A stretch of 64,000 bases of DNA, taken from the NCBI GenBank assembly GCA_948567375.1, contig OX419762.1:13894001-13958000 (forward strand). Reading direction: 5' to 3'. A program made the position numbers and the translations under genes. The stretch comes from Lunularia cruciata. Lineage: Eukaryota; Streptophyta; Marchantiopsida; Lunulariales; Lunulariaceae. Under the pieces are notes generated by a model that made no database searches, was not told the origin of the DNA, and was given only the letters and a program-made list of their open reading frames with translations. Positions 22,301 to 34,869 of this stretch are shown here, one piece after another; the stretch's first letter is position 1, and each line of letters begins with the position of its first letter.

Positions 22301-23470
22301 TTCAAGAATCTCTTGTTCTGAATTATTGTTCTTTTCCATGTATAATTTGAAGATTTATTAGATTTAAACTTTTTTAATACTAGTTTCGATTCTAATGCTA
22401 TAATTTATCTGTTGCCAACACACTCCTAAAAAGAAAGACTTCAACCCTTGGAATTTCTAATGTAGAAATGTATAGATCTGGTTACTCCATAGGCTATTCA
22501 TTTAGACGGTGCAGACTGTAATCTAGCTACCAGAGCCCAAAAGAAGAAAGGGCAGATCATGATCTGCTCGCGTTATGCTGAAGTCATGGACACTCGAGAG
22601 GTTCTGTACCTAATTGTACAATATATCCATCAATTGTACCTAACAGTTCAGGCATAGCCACGGAAGTTGAATGATGACAGGAGAGATAACTACAGACATG
22701 ATGCTCACTACTGTAACAATAGATCGTTTTTCTCTTAATATGCATCGGTGTTGAGCCGGGGCTCTTCTGTATAGTATCACTATATGGTACGTAGCGGGGG
22801 ATATCTTGTTGCTTTATTCGAACATGTGAACATTGAGTAAAACAAGGGGAAACAAAGTGAGTTCTCCGATCTGGCAACAGATCCCAGGTTGAGCCTCTCT
22901 TGAAATTACGACGAGTCTATCTTGATCTCCGTACAGTACACGAGTTACTTCCTTACTAACTTACGGCGATATCTCTAGCTTCTTAAGCTTGCATGGCAGT
23001 GGAAAGCATATTCATCACGGCCGTGGGGACGTACTGCTCATGGACTCTGGTTACAATTGGATTCAGACCGGTTCAGTTCGAGTACTTAGTTTATGTGGCA
23101 TCGTTAGTATAATCCATTCCAGGCTTCTCAGGAAGCAAGTGCCAGGATTTGATGCTGTATTCTTAGTCAGGTAGTCCATGGCCCTGCAGCTCTAACTTTT
23201 AGGACTTACATGATCTAGTACTCATGGCCACCGCTTGCCATGGACAGTACAGCGGCAAGTGCGTATATAAACATGCACAAGCATTTCTACGCTTCCTCCC
23301 GTAAACAAGTATATAGATATCTCAAGGACCTAGTGAATTCGGAGACAGTTGTTTAAGTGGTCATTATGTGGACATGCACATGTCATTGAGATTGTACCCA
23401 TGCGCCGAAAGTATACGTTTACAATCTTGGAGTCCATGGATCCCCTTCCTTGCGCAGAAAAATTTTCTGA
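19301..23470. other. Gene-poor tract, nothing recognised
   Basis: Many short frames, none with a family motif. It contains a GTTA microsatellite (next entry). It may be host intergenic DNA or contain non-coding transcripts. Confidence 0.3.
21325..21351. repeat. (GTTA)n microsatellite
   Basis: TAGTTAGTTAGTTAGTTAG-type run within an AT-rich patch. Confidence 0.7.
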
Positions 23471-23477
23471 ATCGATA

Positions 23478-23547
23478 TCATGGTGGCAAACTAGCACCAT
23501 GACAGCCATTTTTGGTTCTGGGTTCGATGAGGAACCCAGAACCAAAA
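23478..23547. repeat. Two adjacent perfect hairpins
   Basis: Hairpin 1: TCATGGTG (23478-23485) pairs exactly with CACCATGA (23495-23502), 9-nt loop. Hairpin 2, seven bases on: TTTTGGTTCTGGGTTC (23510-23525) pairs exactly with its reverse complement (23532-23547), 6-nt loop, a 16-bp perfect stem. No flanking gene explains them. Confidence 0.8.
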
Positions 23548-23552
23548 TATAG

Positions 23553-26500
23553 AGTATGCTTCTCTGGTATGAACCACAACATAACTTGCATAAACTTTGA
23601 TAGTAATGACGTGATGATCAAATTGCCGTAGCTTCGAAAGCAGTAGATCCGCAGAAATCAGTGTGCTCAAGGCTTCGGATTCGCTCTTCGAATCAACCTA
23701 CGACGACCAAAGAAGGATACCATTTGATCTGACTGAGCAGAACAATCGACAGGAACCAAAAATTTGATGGATTTCACAATGCTCTGAAACGCAGGTAACT
23801 TGTAGAGAAGAAACGATGTCGATAGACATTTACAGTTTTACTAAGTATATTTCAGTTCCTGTTCGAAATTCAAGTTTATATGTACCACCACTGTACACGG
23901 CTTTCTTGCATTTACCGTTATATAAATTATTCACTGTAATAGTTGCTGTACATGTAACTAACATAAGCTGTAATCCTTATGGTAACTATTAGAGCATCTT
24001 TTTTGCTACTTAATTCTAAGCTATTGGATCAAGCTACCTCCCGAATCCAATCAGTGCATACGCACTTCATCCTAGGGTTTTCATTTTGTTTTTCATCTTG
24101 AGTTGACTGAACACATGTACACGTACAGGCTAGGTAAGTACTGGAGCTTTAGCTAAGAAACAATCTAAAATTGTTCAACTATAGGAGAAGCCTCTGATCA
24201 AGAACCACACTTGATGGATAATAGATCTTCACTGCATCGCTCTCGCTTATAATTTGCGTAAACTGGTCCTGGTATTTTCTCCAGTGAAATGTACCTCTGC
24301 AGCGAATTTCAAGATTGTGGCTTATGGAACTGAGGGTTAGGAGCTCAGAGATGCCAAGTGATACCGAATTCGATACTAAGGATGTTTTAGTTAGCAAATG
24401 TTATACTTCAAATAGGAGTGCATTGCAAAATGGTGTGTCGGATAGAATATTCCTTACGAGAAGTGTCACCTTCCGGTTTAACTTCTTGATTAGTACAAGC
24501 TTGATTCTCGAGAATGCTTTTCTCGACGGTAGCTTACACTGGACTGTAACTTTATCTCCAAAGGCAATATCCACCAACGTGGAAAAGGGCTTCAAGCAGG
24601 AAGGAAAAGCGATTAATATATATCATTTAGTATCCGATGTACTAGCCTCACCAGTGTAGGACCTCGATCAACATGAGAGAGAGATCTGTGATAACCTGCG
24701 CTAAGGTGTACATGACTGAATTATAATCTTAAATCTCTATGAAGCTCCCACAAGTTGCCATTACAATAGGGGCCATATAAAACTCTAGCTCGATATATCC
24801 CTGCTTCTTGTAATCTCTGTATCGATCAACAAAGGAAACGAATTAGGGAAACTCAAACTGAACCATAAATCATCGAGGTCGTTTGTCTATATCTGTCCCC
24901 TCTGCCGACTTGTTCGTGAGATATCGACAATAGCATGTCATTTGGGCATGGCAAATGTGAAAGAACATTCTGCCTAGACACTGTGGACGTGGACTCCAGC
25001 TGTCTCATATTCCCATGTTTTCAGATTATTCTTCTACATCAATGCGTGTCTCATGATAACTATGGTCGGCGTCCGTCAAGAACCAGTTACCAATCATGTT
25101 GGAGTTCGCTATAATGTGTCTCTGGCCGCGGTAAAATTTAGCTGCTCACATACTTCAGACAGAAGGTTAAAGCTGAAATGTTGCATGGTTTGACATCAAT
25201 GGGCTCTGTGGTGATAGTGCACTGGCCACCAATAGCCGACTCCCAGGCTATCAAAAGGACTTGACCCATTTGACCGACAGAGTTGGTCTGCAAACTACTG
25301 CATCTTCTCGAGATCATCTTAGTCTGCGAACTGCAATCTCGAATTCGATTCCCTAATACCCACTTCTGACTCTTTTCTGACCTGCCAAGGCATGGAAATA
25401 CCAGCGCACAGGAAAACACGGACTAAGGTCCGTATATAACATAGGGCTAAGATTATATTCCCGTTCCCTATTATTCGCAGTTCTCTCACACCACATGTTC
25501 TTTATTTCTCTCGATATAGCAACTTGATACGAGTTGTTTCGAAGGTATAAATACGGTTTGGTTCAGTGTATAAACGAATTGTCTGTGTTGTTCATAAGTG
25601 TATGAAGAGATCCGTTAGTAATAAGCAGCTCTGTAGCAGCAATAGTAATTATTCATCTGAGAGATGAATATATGTAGAGAGGACAAGCACGTACTACGCA
25701 CAAGATGTGTGAACATTGAGCTGACAACTCCGTCTGGACAGCTCATTTCCACTATTCTCTGTAGAAAATGAAGCATTGAACCAGGTCTATTATCAACATA
25801 CGTTCTTACGAGTGTGTCCCTTCCTGCTTTCCAAACTGATAGACTCCAGGCCCTGTAGGTCTCCAATGGGGTGCATGCTGCCGGGCCGTAGCCGTTCGCG
25901 CTCGGTATGACGATTTTCTGCAGCATTCCTGCAATATTGTAACCTTCAGGTTGATCTACAACCTCTACAATCTAAAAATCTACAAGTTCTTGACCGTGAA
26001 CTACACGCCAAAGGTTGTGATGATTACAGTTATCCCTGTTATATTCTCCTGTTAATTGTAAGAATGATACAGTATTCGTGACTCAATTATCATTGATGAT
26101 GACGATACCTAGATGCGTTGTGAATGTAACGGATTAGAGATCCATCTACCATCCTGGTGCCACTTTTCTACTGAAAGAGACTATGCTTGGAGAAGCTGAA
26201 CCAACATGTATGGCAAGTAGATTTCAGATTCATAATTGTATAGAGATATACTCCCAAAATGACCATGGCCGAGATGAACTTTGAAAAGTCGAACCCGAAG
26301 ATCATGCGAAAATTCCAGTGACATTAGAGGCTGAAAGGTATCTCGGAATGTGAATATGTGTGCGTGTGAACAGATTCCTCTGCAGTTCATTGATGTATCA
26401 AGTTCAAGACAATGATAATGGTGAAACGAGGATCGCTGGATTTTCTCCAGATTCCACATGACCTTACAAATTCCATACTGACTTTGTCCAAAAGCTGCCA

Positions 26501-27980
26501 AAGGACACAGACAGTAAAGGGCTGGACTTATGCAGAAATGTCGTGTACCAGTATTCCGACTCCAGCCATGTAGGCAATGGCAGTTCATAGAATATAGGGC
26601 TGGCATCTGGTTCCCCTGCGTTTTCCGTGGACGTACTGTAAAGGAAATGATAGTAAAGCTACTTCAAAAGCACTCCCAAGATTAACGAATTCGAAAAGCG
26701 AAGCACATGCAAGCTATACCAGAGAACTAAGCATCCCATCAACAGGAACCGGGAACAACTTAAGGTTCTTTCCTGCTTAATGAATGAATATGAACAAAGA
26801 GCAAATCTGTCTCCGTCTAGGATGGCTAAACCCTAAAGCCTTGCAACTGTTCGTGGGACTCAAGTTAGGGGTAGAGGACACGGAATAAAAATTAAAATGA
26901 TACTGTCAAAGCTCTAAACCAGAGCTGAGTTACATTTTGTGCTACTTTCGAACTAAAATTAGTCCACAGCATTCTCGATCTACGATGTAAAGTAGAACCT
27001 GCCTGATTTACCGTGTACGAGAGCTAATATATACTCGATCTAGTAGACCATTTACTAAATAATTTGAATCGGTACACTCGTGACCAAGCTGTGAAAGCCT
27101 TCAGACCTATTCTGTTTACTTTGTTATCATGACCATGTCTATCAACATCCTATAAATAAATAAAAATAAGAAGTTGAGTACTACAGTAAGTCTGAAAGCT
27201 GTTACAGTACGATGAATTTGAAACAAAATATCACATAATAGACAAAAGCTGCCAAGCTGATGACATTCCCCCAATCTTTGAGATCTGAAAGAACTTATTT
27301 TCTTCACAATGTATGTACGAAGACAAGATGAAATCAAATATGAACTATACATAAATAGAAAAAACTAGATCACCTCCACAGAGCCTGACTTTTAAGAACT
27401 TTAGAAGCATACACTGAAGCTCCGCTCAACAGGTCCCGCTCCTCGCATATTTAATTCAAAGCGGGTTGTACTTCTTCAAATCTTGAAACACAACTCCGAG
27501 TTTACTGACAATCGAGCTAACTCTGAAAGATTTGCTTTCAGATATACCTGCACTCAATGTCCTCCAGGGCCAGATTACAATCTTTGTATCTAATTTCATC
27601 ACAGCAAGTTGCAAGTGGCACATTCGCAAAGGTTTCTGAATTCACATGGCAGCGTGCTTCCAAAGTGTTATCCATCTTCCAAATGACTAGATAGAAGTAT
27701 TCAAGGGTCCAGTGTGATCTCAGGGTGATGCAAAGCTTTATGAAGAATTCACGTTACTCTCACATCTGAGAACTGATCTACGAGTGGTCCAAAATGGTGT
27801 AAAACCGTATAAATCAATACCAGATGTATAGAATTAGTCATCTCACATGAAATATTTCTCTACTAGTTCCTTTTTTAATCAATGACCACATAAGAGTATG
27901 AACTTGTTTTCGTCGACGAAGAACAGGGAGTAAAACCATCGATAATGTTGAAGAAAGTGCCACTTAGGAAGAGGGAGTCC
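23553..27980. other. Gene-poor tract, nothing recognised
   Basis: Frames up to 141 codons (26181-26606, minus) occur but show no motif, and many Cys/His/Ser codons suggest non-coding DNA. No transposon motif was seen. Confidence 0.3.
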
Positions 27981-28045
27981 GGGCGTGTAGAAAACGTCAT
28001 ACGCTTTCACACTTACGGGACAACTGGGACGTTTTCTACTCGCCC
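27981..28045. repeat. 18-bp inverted repeat (foldback) with 29-nt loop
   Basis: GGGCGTGTAGAAAACGTC (27981-27998) pairs with GACGTTTTCTACTCGCCC (28028-28045) with one mismatch. The size is like a short miRNA-type foldback or a tiny MITE relic. Confidence 0.6.
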
Positions 28046-28790
28046 TTTCTAATGTGGATAGTCATAAGATCTCTCTGAGATAGTCATAAGACTAGTTCAA
28101 GGCTGTCACAAAGTCATGTTCTCGATTATTTTTATCATGCCTCGCAGTGGACAAGATTAACACAATAATTGAACGAAAAGGGGAGAAAGCGACCTAGTCA
28201 AAAGAGCAAAGTATATGTGAAGCACTCTCAAGGGGAAGACGCAGTGAGATCTTCATTCATTTCAGGGCTTGTAAGGAAGAGCACCGCGAGCTCTCACACT
28301 CGAACTTTGGGACGCGCAAATAATCCGGGCGTGTGGTGGACAGGAAGGGTAAAACCCATTGGAGAAGAGGATGGTTTGGCAGGCATGGTGGCAATGCACA
28401 GACCAGAGGAAAGAAGAAAAGAGCTCAAATTATACAGTTTTGGGGGTATCTAGAGACGGCATGTACTGGTGGAGGCGCACCCAAGAGGACCTGAACGTTC
28501 AGGTGGTTTCTGGGTAGGGCTTGGTCAACTCGGAAAGGGACAAAGCCCTACCACTCCGTTTGCACTGAACCGTACTGTCCTGCAACCGCAATTTATCGGT
28601 ACAGAACTCCTTGCCGGGGAAGATTCACGGCGAGCAGAAATTGCGAAGTGAATCTAACTGTTTGATTCATACTCGAAAAGCATAACGCCGATTTCTGTTG
28701 GAATGTAAAGAGCAGAAAGTAGGAATGTAAAGGGTGAGCTAAGATATCCAAAAGTAGGAATGTAAAGTAGGAAGATAAAAGTGCGATCGC
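28046..28790. other. No recognised gene; two short plus-strand frames
   Basis: Frames 28169-28453 and 28469-28651 (plus) read basic, Gly/Arg-rich sequence without a recognisable domain. A short GTAGGAATGTAAAG phrase is repeated three times around 28718-28770. Confidence 0.3.
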
Positions 28791-28880
28791 GTGTGAAAAG
28801 AAGTATGGAAAGACCCCATCAATCCATACAAATAAAAGACAAATGAACTAAGCCCCGGCAGCATCGATAGATAAAACATA
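28770..28880 (-). mobile_element. LINE 3' end fragment D
   Basis: Minus strand matches the 3' UTR of copies A-C: the GGCTTAGT block, then TTGATGGGGTCTTTCCATAC, then an ACGCG-containing tail. Severely 5'-truncated. Confidence 0.6.
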
Positions 28881-28899
28881 CAAACAAAAGAAAAAAAAA

Positions 28900-29030
28900 T
28901 TAAAGGGAAAGGCGAATGCGGGTAATAACAAGAAGGATGGGAAAACCACGTCCAACTCTATGAGGATAAAACATAAAAAAGGCAAAATGGAGCTAAGCCC
29001 CAATAGTATCTAGTATAGGTGTGAGAAATG
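28900..29030 (-). mobile_element. LINE 3' end fragment E
   Basis: Minus strand carries TTTCTCACACC, TATTGGGGCTTAGCTCCATT, and TTTTCCCATCCTTCTTG, the same order as the 3' UTR of copies B and C2. Only the 3' UTR is present. Confidence 0.65.
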
Positions 29031-29264
29031 GTATGCAAGAGAAGTAAAGTGCAAAGAGAAGAAAATACAGTTTAACTTCTGAAACATATCAGGAAAGAAA
29101 GACTTAGATCAGAAGAACAATCTCAGAGTTTGATTGGCATAGCGGGACATTCAGCTTCTTTGTGGTATCCAAATGACATATTCTGTTTGAAATTGTTGGA
29201 TTCTTTGAACGATACTAGATCATAGCTCGTAGATGTGCTTCACAGAATTGGTTGAAGTTTAGTT

Positions 29265-29350
29265 CCATGTTACGTCTTTTGTCTCATCCTTGTACGGCTT
29301 GATGGGGTCTTCCCCATCATTCGTGTTTCCTACGGGATCGTTTTTCTCTC
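29265..29350 (+). mobile_element. LINE 3' end fragment F with perfect hairpin
   Basis: TTGTACGGCTTGATGGGG and a following TCTT, CCCCATC give a perfect 7-bp stem (29301-29307 with 29312-29318) and TCTT loop, followed by the family CCTACG tail. Best-preserved example of the family 3' hairpin. Confidence 0.65.
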
Positions 29351-30180
29351 GATGTGCTCCATAGAAACTGACAAAGGATTGCACCTTTCGAGGCGCGAAG
29401 ATCTAGAGCAAGTTCAATGTATGTTGCATGTAAGTTCTCACTGTGAAGTCAGTCTGTAGTCCGATCTACGCTCATTTCTTCACGGCTAAGATTCTAAAGA
29501 TTAAGCCAGTTCGTACATAATCTCATTTTTCTTCATTTCAGCAGTCTAAGTTTCATCTACGACTGATTCATCCAGTGTAGTCGTCTTTCATTCCAGTACG
29601 CTACAAAAAAGGAAGGGCTATCACTGGCTACTTTAGCACCTTATCGTCATAGTGGTGTCAAATGCCTAAGATTCAGACGCCGCGGAATGTACTCCACTGT
29701 TCCGGTTAGTACCACGAAAATGATGATCTGATCATTTCCATCACTCACTCGTTCATCGGCCTACGTTCATCAAGCGTAATACTCTTCCTCTTTAACTATC
29801 CGGCATCCATTTTATATATCTTTATAATGTAATTGACAGTTGGAAGCAAATGATAGGTTCTGGAAAGGAAAGAACAGCTTCATAGCATAAATACCTTTAA
29901 GCTTCAAGAAATTGGGAGAATTGGAACGAGCTAAAGATCAAAGGATTTGTTATTTGAAGTATACAGTCTTGCAAGGAATCTATTCTGCTTCGTGTATGCT
30001 TTATCCATTCGGCCGATTCGACAAAGTGCTAAGGATTGTTACTGTACTGGTTCATGAATTCGCACGGTGTGACTGGGTAAGCTGTCAATTCCTGTGATCG
30101 CTTTCTAGGCATTCAATCAATTCTCATTCTCAAGATTCGTTCATGGTGAATCCATTCAGGTTTCATCCAGGACTTTTTCG
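29351..30180. other. No recognised gene
   Basis: Unique-looking sequence between a LINE 3' end and a tandem duplication; a 61-codon plus frame at 29912-30097 has no motif. Confidence 0.3.
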
Positions 30181-30627
30181 CTTTCACTCCCTGACATGTA
30201 ACATAACTAGACATGAGTGATATAATAGATGAACCCGGAATATGACGGTAAATAACTTGGGAAAGAATGAACAAAATTGCTTGTCGAAAGCGACATAGCT
30301 TTTCATCTCATCTACTACTGGTGACAGAAAGCTGTGTTGATACAGAGGAGAGGAGCAATAGCTCTCTCTCCAGCCAGCTCTCATGCTCACATCTTATTTT
30401 CGTTAGCGGATCCCTTTCACTCCCTAACATGTAACGTAACTAGACACGAGTGATATAGTAGATGAACCCATAGTATGACGGTAAATAACTCGGGAAAGAA
30501 GGAACAAAATTGCTTGTCGAAAGCGACATAGCTTTTCATCTCATCTACTGGTGCCAGAAAGCTGTGTTGATACAGAGGGGACGAGCAATAGCTCTCTCTC
30601 CAGCCAGCTCTCATGCTCACATCTTAC
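30181..30627. repeat. 233-bp tandem duplication
   Basis: Unit 1 starts CTTTCACTCCCTGACATG at 30181 and unit 2 starts CTTTCACTCCCTAACATG at 30414. The copies match over about 213 bp with scattered substitutions and one 3-bp indel (ACT in the ATCTACTACTGG region). Short minus frames in both copies encode near-identical peptides, but no family is recognised. Confidence 0.85.
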
Positions 30628-30769
30628 ATCCGTCATTCTACCGTGTTCACATGCATTGAATATTCACCATTGAGTATACACCTACAGACAGCAACAATAA
30701 GAGCTCCAAACACGCCTTCCCCATCTACCACGAGATATAGCTTTGGAAGATTTATATCACAAAGTTCAG

Positions 30770-31410
30770 AGTTAACCTTTAAAGAGAAGGTCAACAGGCG
30801 TAGAACAAATGAAGGACGGGAAGACCCATCAAGCTGTACAAAGGAGAGATGAAAAAGGTAAAATGGGGCTAAGCTCCCGATAGAGTCTATACTAGAAATC
30901 TGCACCATTGCACCTAAGATATCTGAGCTATGCAAGTGTGTGTGGTTTACAAACAACTTGAGCATCCTAAGAAACATCACCTAGTATAATTGCTCTCCTA
31001 TGGATTGCACCAACCACTGCACTTTGTAGAGCAATAGATACATGTTGTCCAAAAGATGCTACAAAGTATGAGAGTGAGAGTGGTACCCCTGGCACCTAAC
31101 ATGATAAGCTCTTGTGCACTCCTTGACAAATGTATCAAACTCCGTGTCGATTGCTCCATATAACTCCAAGGCTAGAGGAACAAAGAGGTGACCTTGCTAC
31201 ATGCCCTTATACTTGGAGACCTTGCTACCTACAACTGTGCTCATTGCATATCCAAGGGGATAGGTAATCACTCCTTCCGAGACGGTAGCTCACAAAGGGT
31301 ATGTGACCACGACATCCGCTATTGTCACTGATCATTCGGGACCAAGTATAAATCCGCCGTGGCACTCGTAGTCTGCAAAGCATATGAACTCTCTCCCTCC
31401 AAGACAAATA
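30770..31410 (-). mobile_element. RLE-type LINE copy B, 5'-truncated
   Basis: Minus strand, in order: RVHMLCRLRVPRRIYTWSR, an IADVVVTYPL block, VSEGVITYPLGYAMST, the conserved late coding blocks, and a 3' UTR with GATGGG, TCTT, CCCGTC (plus-strand 30815-30830). This copy is continuous through the point where copia entered copy A and so defines the empty site. Stops interrupt the frame. Confidence 0.8.
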
Positions 31411-31799
31411 TCTTTAAACAGGTATGGGAATATCTCACACATACTGCAATGATTCGACGGGATATCCTATAGATCTTGTGTAAATCTTCATCCGGGAACT
31501 GAAATCCCCAAATTGAAACCCCTAGTGTATTTGTTTCATAGTGGCTTTTAGCCCTTTCGCGTGGAATTCAGCCTCCTATTATTCTTCAGCACCTTTTTAT
31601 GCTCTTGTATTCCATGTTTGTTTCCCTGCGGCTGTACTACTATTGGGCCTTCTGGCCAATTTACTGTTGATAGTACTAATCACTACCAAAGAGGGTCATG
31701 AAAGAGGACGTGTTAAAAAAAAGATTTACACTTCTTGACCACCATCCATTGTTTACAACTACTGTTTCACGTTAGACTGTACCTAATTGGATCTTCATC

Positions 31800-31802
<3 letters not shown>

Positions 31803-31871
<69 letters not shown>
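31803..31871. repeat. (TA)n microsatellite
   Basis: About 34 TA repeats without interruption. Confidence 0.95.
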
Positions 31872-31873
<2 letters not shown>

Positions 31874-34860
31874 CAAGGTAGACATGGGTTTGTACAGTAG
31901 AGTCGTCTCTTCTCCGCGGAACGTGCACTGCTATGAAGTTGCTTCTCTCACAACATGCAGTATCTCCAATAATGTGTCATGCTTGGATTTTCTACCCCAT
32001 ATTCCGTTGATAGTTGTGCCAAGTCATTCATTGGTTTTTCTGACCATGGTAACCTTTATTTTCAAGACTACATTTATCAATAAACTCAGTCAAGTATATT
32101 GAACGTGAAATTGATCAGGCTAAGTATGTTATCTTTCCAACTTCAGTCAACCTCAATAATTGTAAATGTCTTACTTCACATTAAAAATATCCAAATATAT
32201 GAAAATTGTACTTACTTACATTTTGAGTAAAGTATATGAAATGTGTAATTTTTAGTGACGATTCTATGACAAAAGTTAGATGTTTATTTCACTCCTAGTG
32301 TACGAATAGACTTGGTAATATTATATTAATATGAGTTACGCTTCTTCTGACTATACAAGTCATTTTTATTCGAATATAGTTTTAGTAATAGAAAATAGAG
32401 GTAGACTTAAACACAGTATGTTTGACACTTTGAATCTAGGGTAGTCCAGTCGGAACCAAAGCATGGAGAAAAAGAAAAGGGACTTGGCATTCGGCATTCT
32501 TCACGAGCAAGAAAAACGCAACGTGGTTGGAGAAGCTTTGGATATGACACCCGGATTGTTACATGTGTGTTGATGGATTGCATTGATTAATGTTTTGACG
32601 TAGGTTAATGTGTGATATATTTTGATGGCTTTCATAGCTTTCAAATTTAAAAAATTTTGAAATGGTTTATAAGACTTTATTTTTGTATATATTGTAGAAA
32701 ATTTGTAACTCAATTGAGAGGGGAAGACTTAAAGATAGAATATTTAGCTTTTAAGACAGAATGAAAAGCCATGATTTTAAGGAAAAATCAATAAAGAGAG
32801 AAACATTCTAAGAAAAATATTGTTACAAAAATCCTTTGGCCAGAGCTGAATTAAACAAATTTTATGCTATATTGAAATATTTTTTTCTTTCTTTGTCCAT
32901 TTTGTTCCATTGCACTTATATATGATATAAAAAAAAGTAACAAAAAATACAAAGTATAGCACAATGGTTCAATTTTTTTGGTTTGATTACCACACTTTGT
33001 AGATATTTTTTCCTCACACGTTTATTTTAATTTCAATGAAATAATAGTTTTTTAAAATATTTGACAATTGTCCAATAATACTGTATCTAATTGGAAGAAT
33101 GTATGTGAAATTTCAGTCTTTTTTAACCAAAATTATTCTACTTCCTCATGTGTGAAACATTTATACATATTACTTGCAAGAAGAGAAAATTAACGATTAT
33201 ACATCTGCTTTAACTTAGTTTTATAAGTCATCATTGTACAGGTCATCCAACCATAAAGCTGCTATGGGGATAGAGACAAACACCTTGCACCTTATCAAAT
33301 ACAACTTTATTGGAGATAAAAGAACTTCTTCAACTTCATTCCTAATTATTTTTGGAAGTAACAATATGGGTCTTTAGTCTTCCAAAAAAAATTTCATAAG
33401 AAGATTATAAGTCAAAAAGTATTACTTTTCTATATTTGGTCCCTTGTTATGCTCCACATGTACACAGGGAATAAGGGATATTGATTCTATGAAAAAGAGG
33501 TCAAACTATTTGATATTAGATGAAGAACATGTAATATTTTCTAGGATGTAATGATAGTTTAAAACATGAGGATCAAGAGTTGTTAGTGCTATAGGCATTG
33601 ATCCAGTTAGAGTTTTTGTATGTACCAATGATCATGATGACTTTGTCGTGCTTTTCCACTTCACTTAAGCCTTATAACAACATCAAGAAGACTTATGGTT
33701 TGGTAGCCAGAATGTTGAACTTCCCTTTGGGATTTGGCAATGGATAAATGTTGGAAGTGCTCCTCTCTTTTGAAACTCCCACTCTATCCTGAGCTCAATT
33801 TGTGACTTGCTTCTCACATTCATTAGTAAGTGGATTGCAGAGTTTATAGGGGTCCACAGTCACATCTCACCTCTACAGAGCAAGGTCTGAATGCAAGAGT
33901 GTAGCAGCAAGGGATTTTGGGTTGCTAGGCACTAGGAGACATGAAGGTGAAATTGCATGGGAATTGCAATTTTCTGAGTACTAAATAACAGAGAGGAAAG
34001 CAGCAGTCAAGTGGAATGATTACAGAGGTTGAGGTTGAACTCTCTTTGGCATTAGTTTGTTGGAGGAGATCAAATTGAGAGTTTGGTCCTACATCTACAG
34101 TTTCTTTTGGAGGAGAGATCCAACTTGGTGAGGCAATAGGAGGTGGAGATAAGATTGGAAAGAGAGTACAAGGTGGACAGTGGCAAATCTTCTCCATCAG
34201 TAGATAGGTTATTACTCAACCTCCCTCTTGCACCCTCTCTTTTGCCTTTGTACATCCCTTTTATGATTGGGTTTTTTTTTCAGTATGTATTATGTTTTTT
34301 TTTTGGGTTCTATAGCATATTCTTTGGTGATTATATCACTCAATAGGTCCATTCTTGATCACCATAGAATTTGGATTTTTTCCACTAGTTATCTTGACAA
34401 TGTCTCCTTTTCATTCTTTGGCATGGATAGCTAGAGTGATTACCATAGGTGAGGCTCCTCATCTAGCTCCCTATACTCCCCATGCACAATTACGGAGGAG
34501 ACCCTAGCATAGACTCTTTCAGCATACGCTTATTGTAGCCTAGGTTCTTGATGGGTTTGACTCCAATCCTCTACCACATCCTCCGCCCTATTGAGAGGAG
34601 GAACCTACACTAGTTAATTCTTCTATGGAGAACCTCATACCAAAGCCTCCTCCACCTACCACAATCTCTCCTTCCCTCCCTCCCTACAGACCCAGAATTT
34701 GTACACTATCAAATCCCCCCCCCCTCTCTCTCCCCTTACCTCCACAAATCTTCCACCACTACAACATCAGATCCCTCTCCTTGGTTATTTAAACATTCCT
34801 CCATTATTTAGTGGGATCTCTCCTTTGGTGCCCTTAACATGCCCCTAAATACCACCCACC
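31872..34860. other. AT-rich tract, nothing recognised
   Basis: Very AT-rich to about 33.5 kb. Minus frame 33925-34197 and plus frame 34143-34346 have no motif. A poly-C/CT tract lies near 34700-34735. Confidence 0.35.
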
Positions 34861-34869
34861 TAAATCCTA

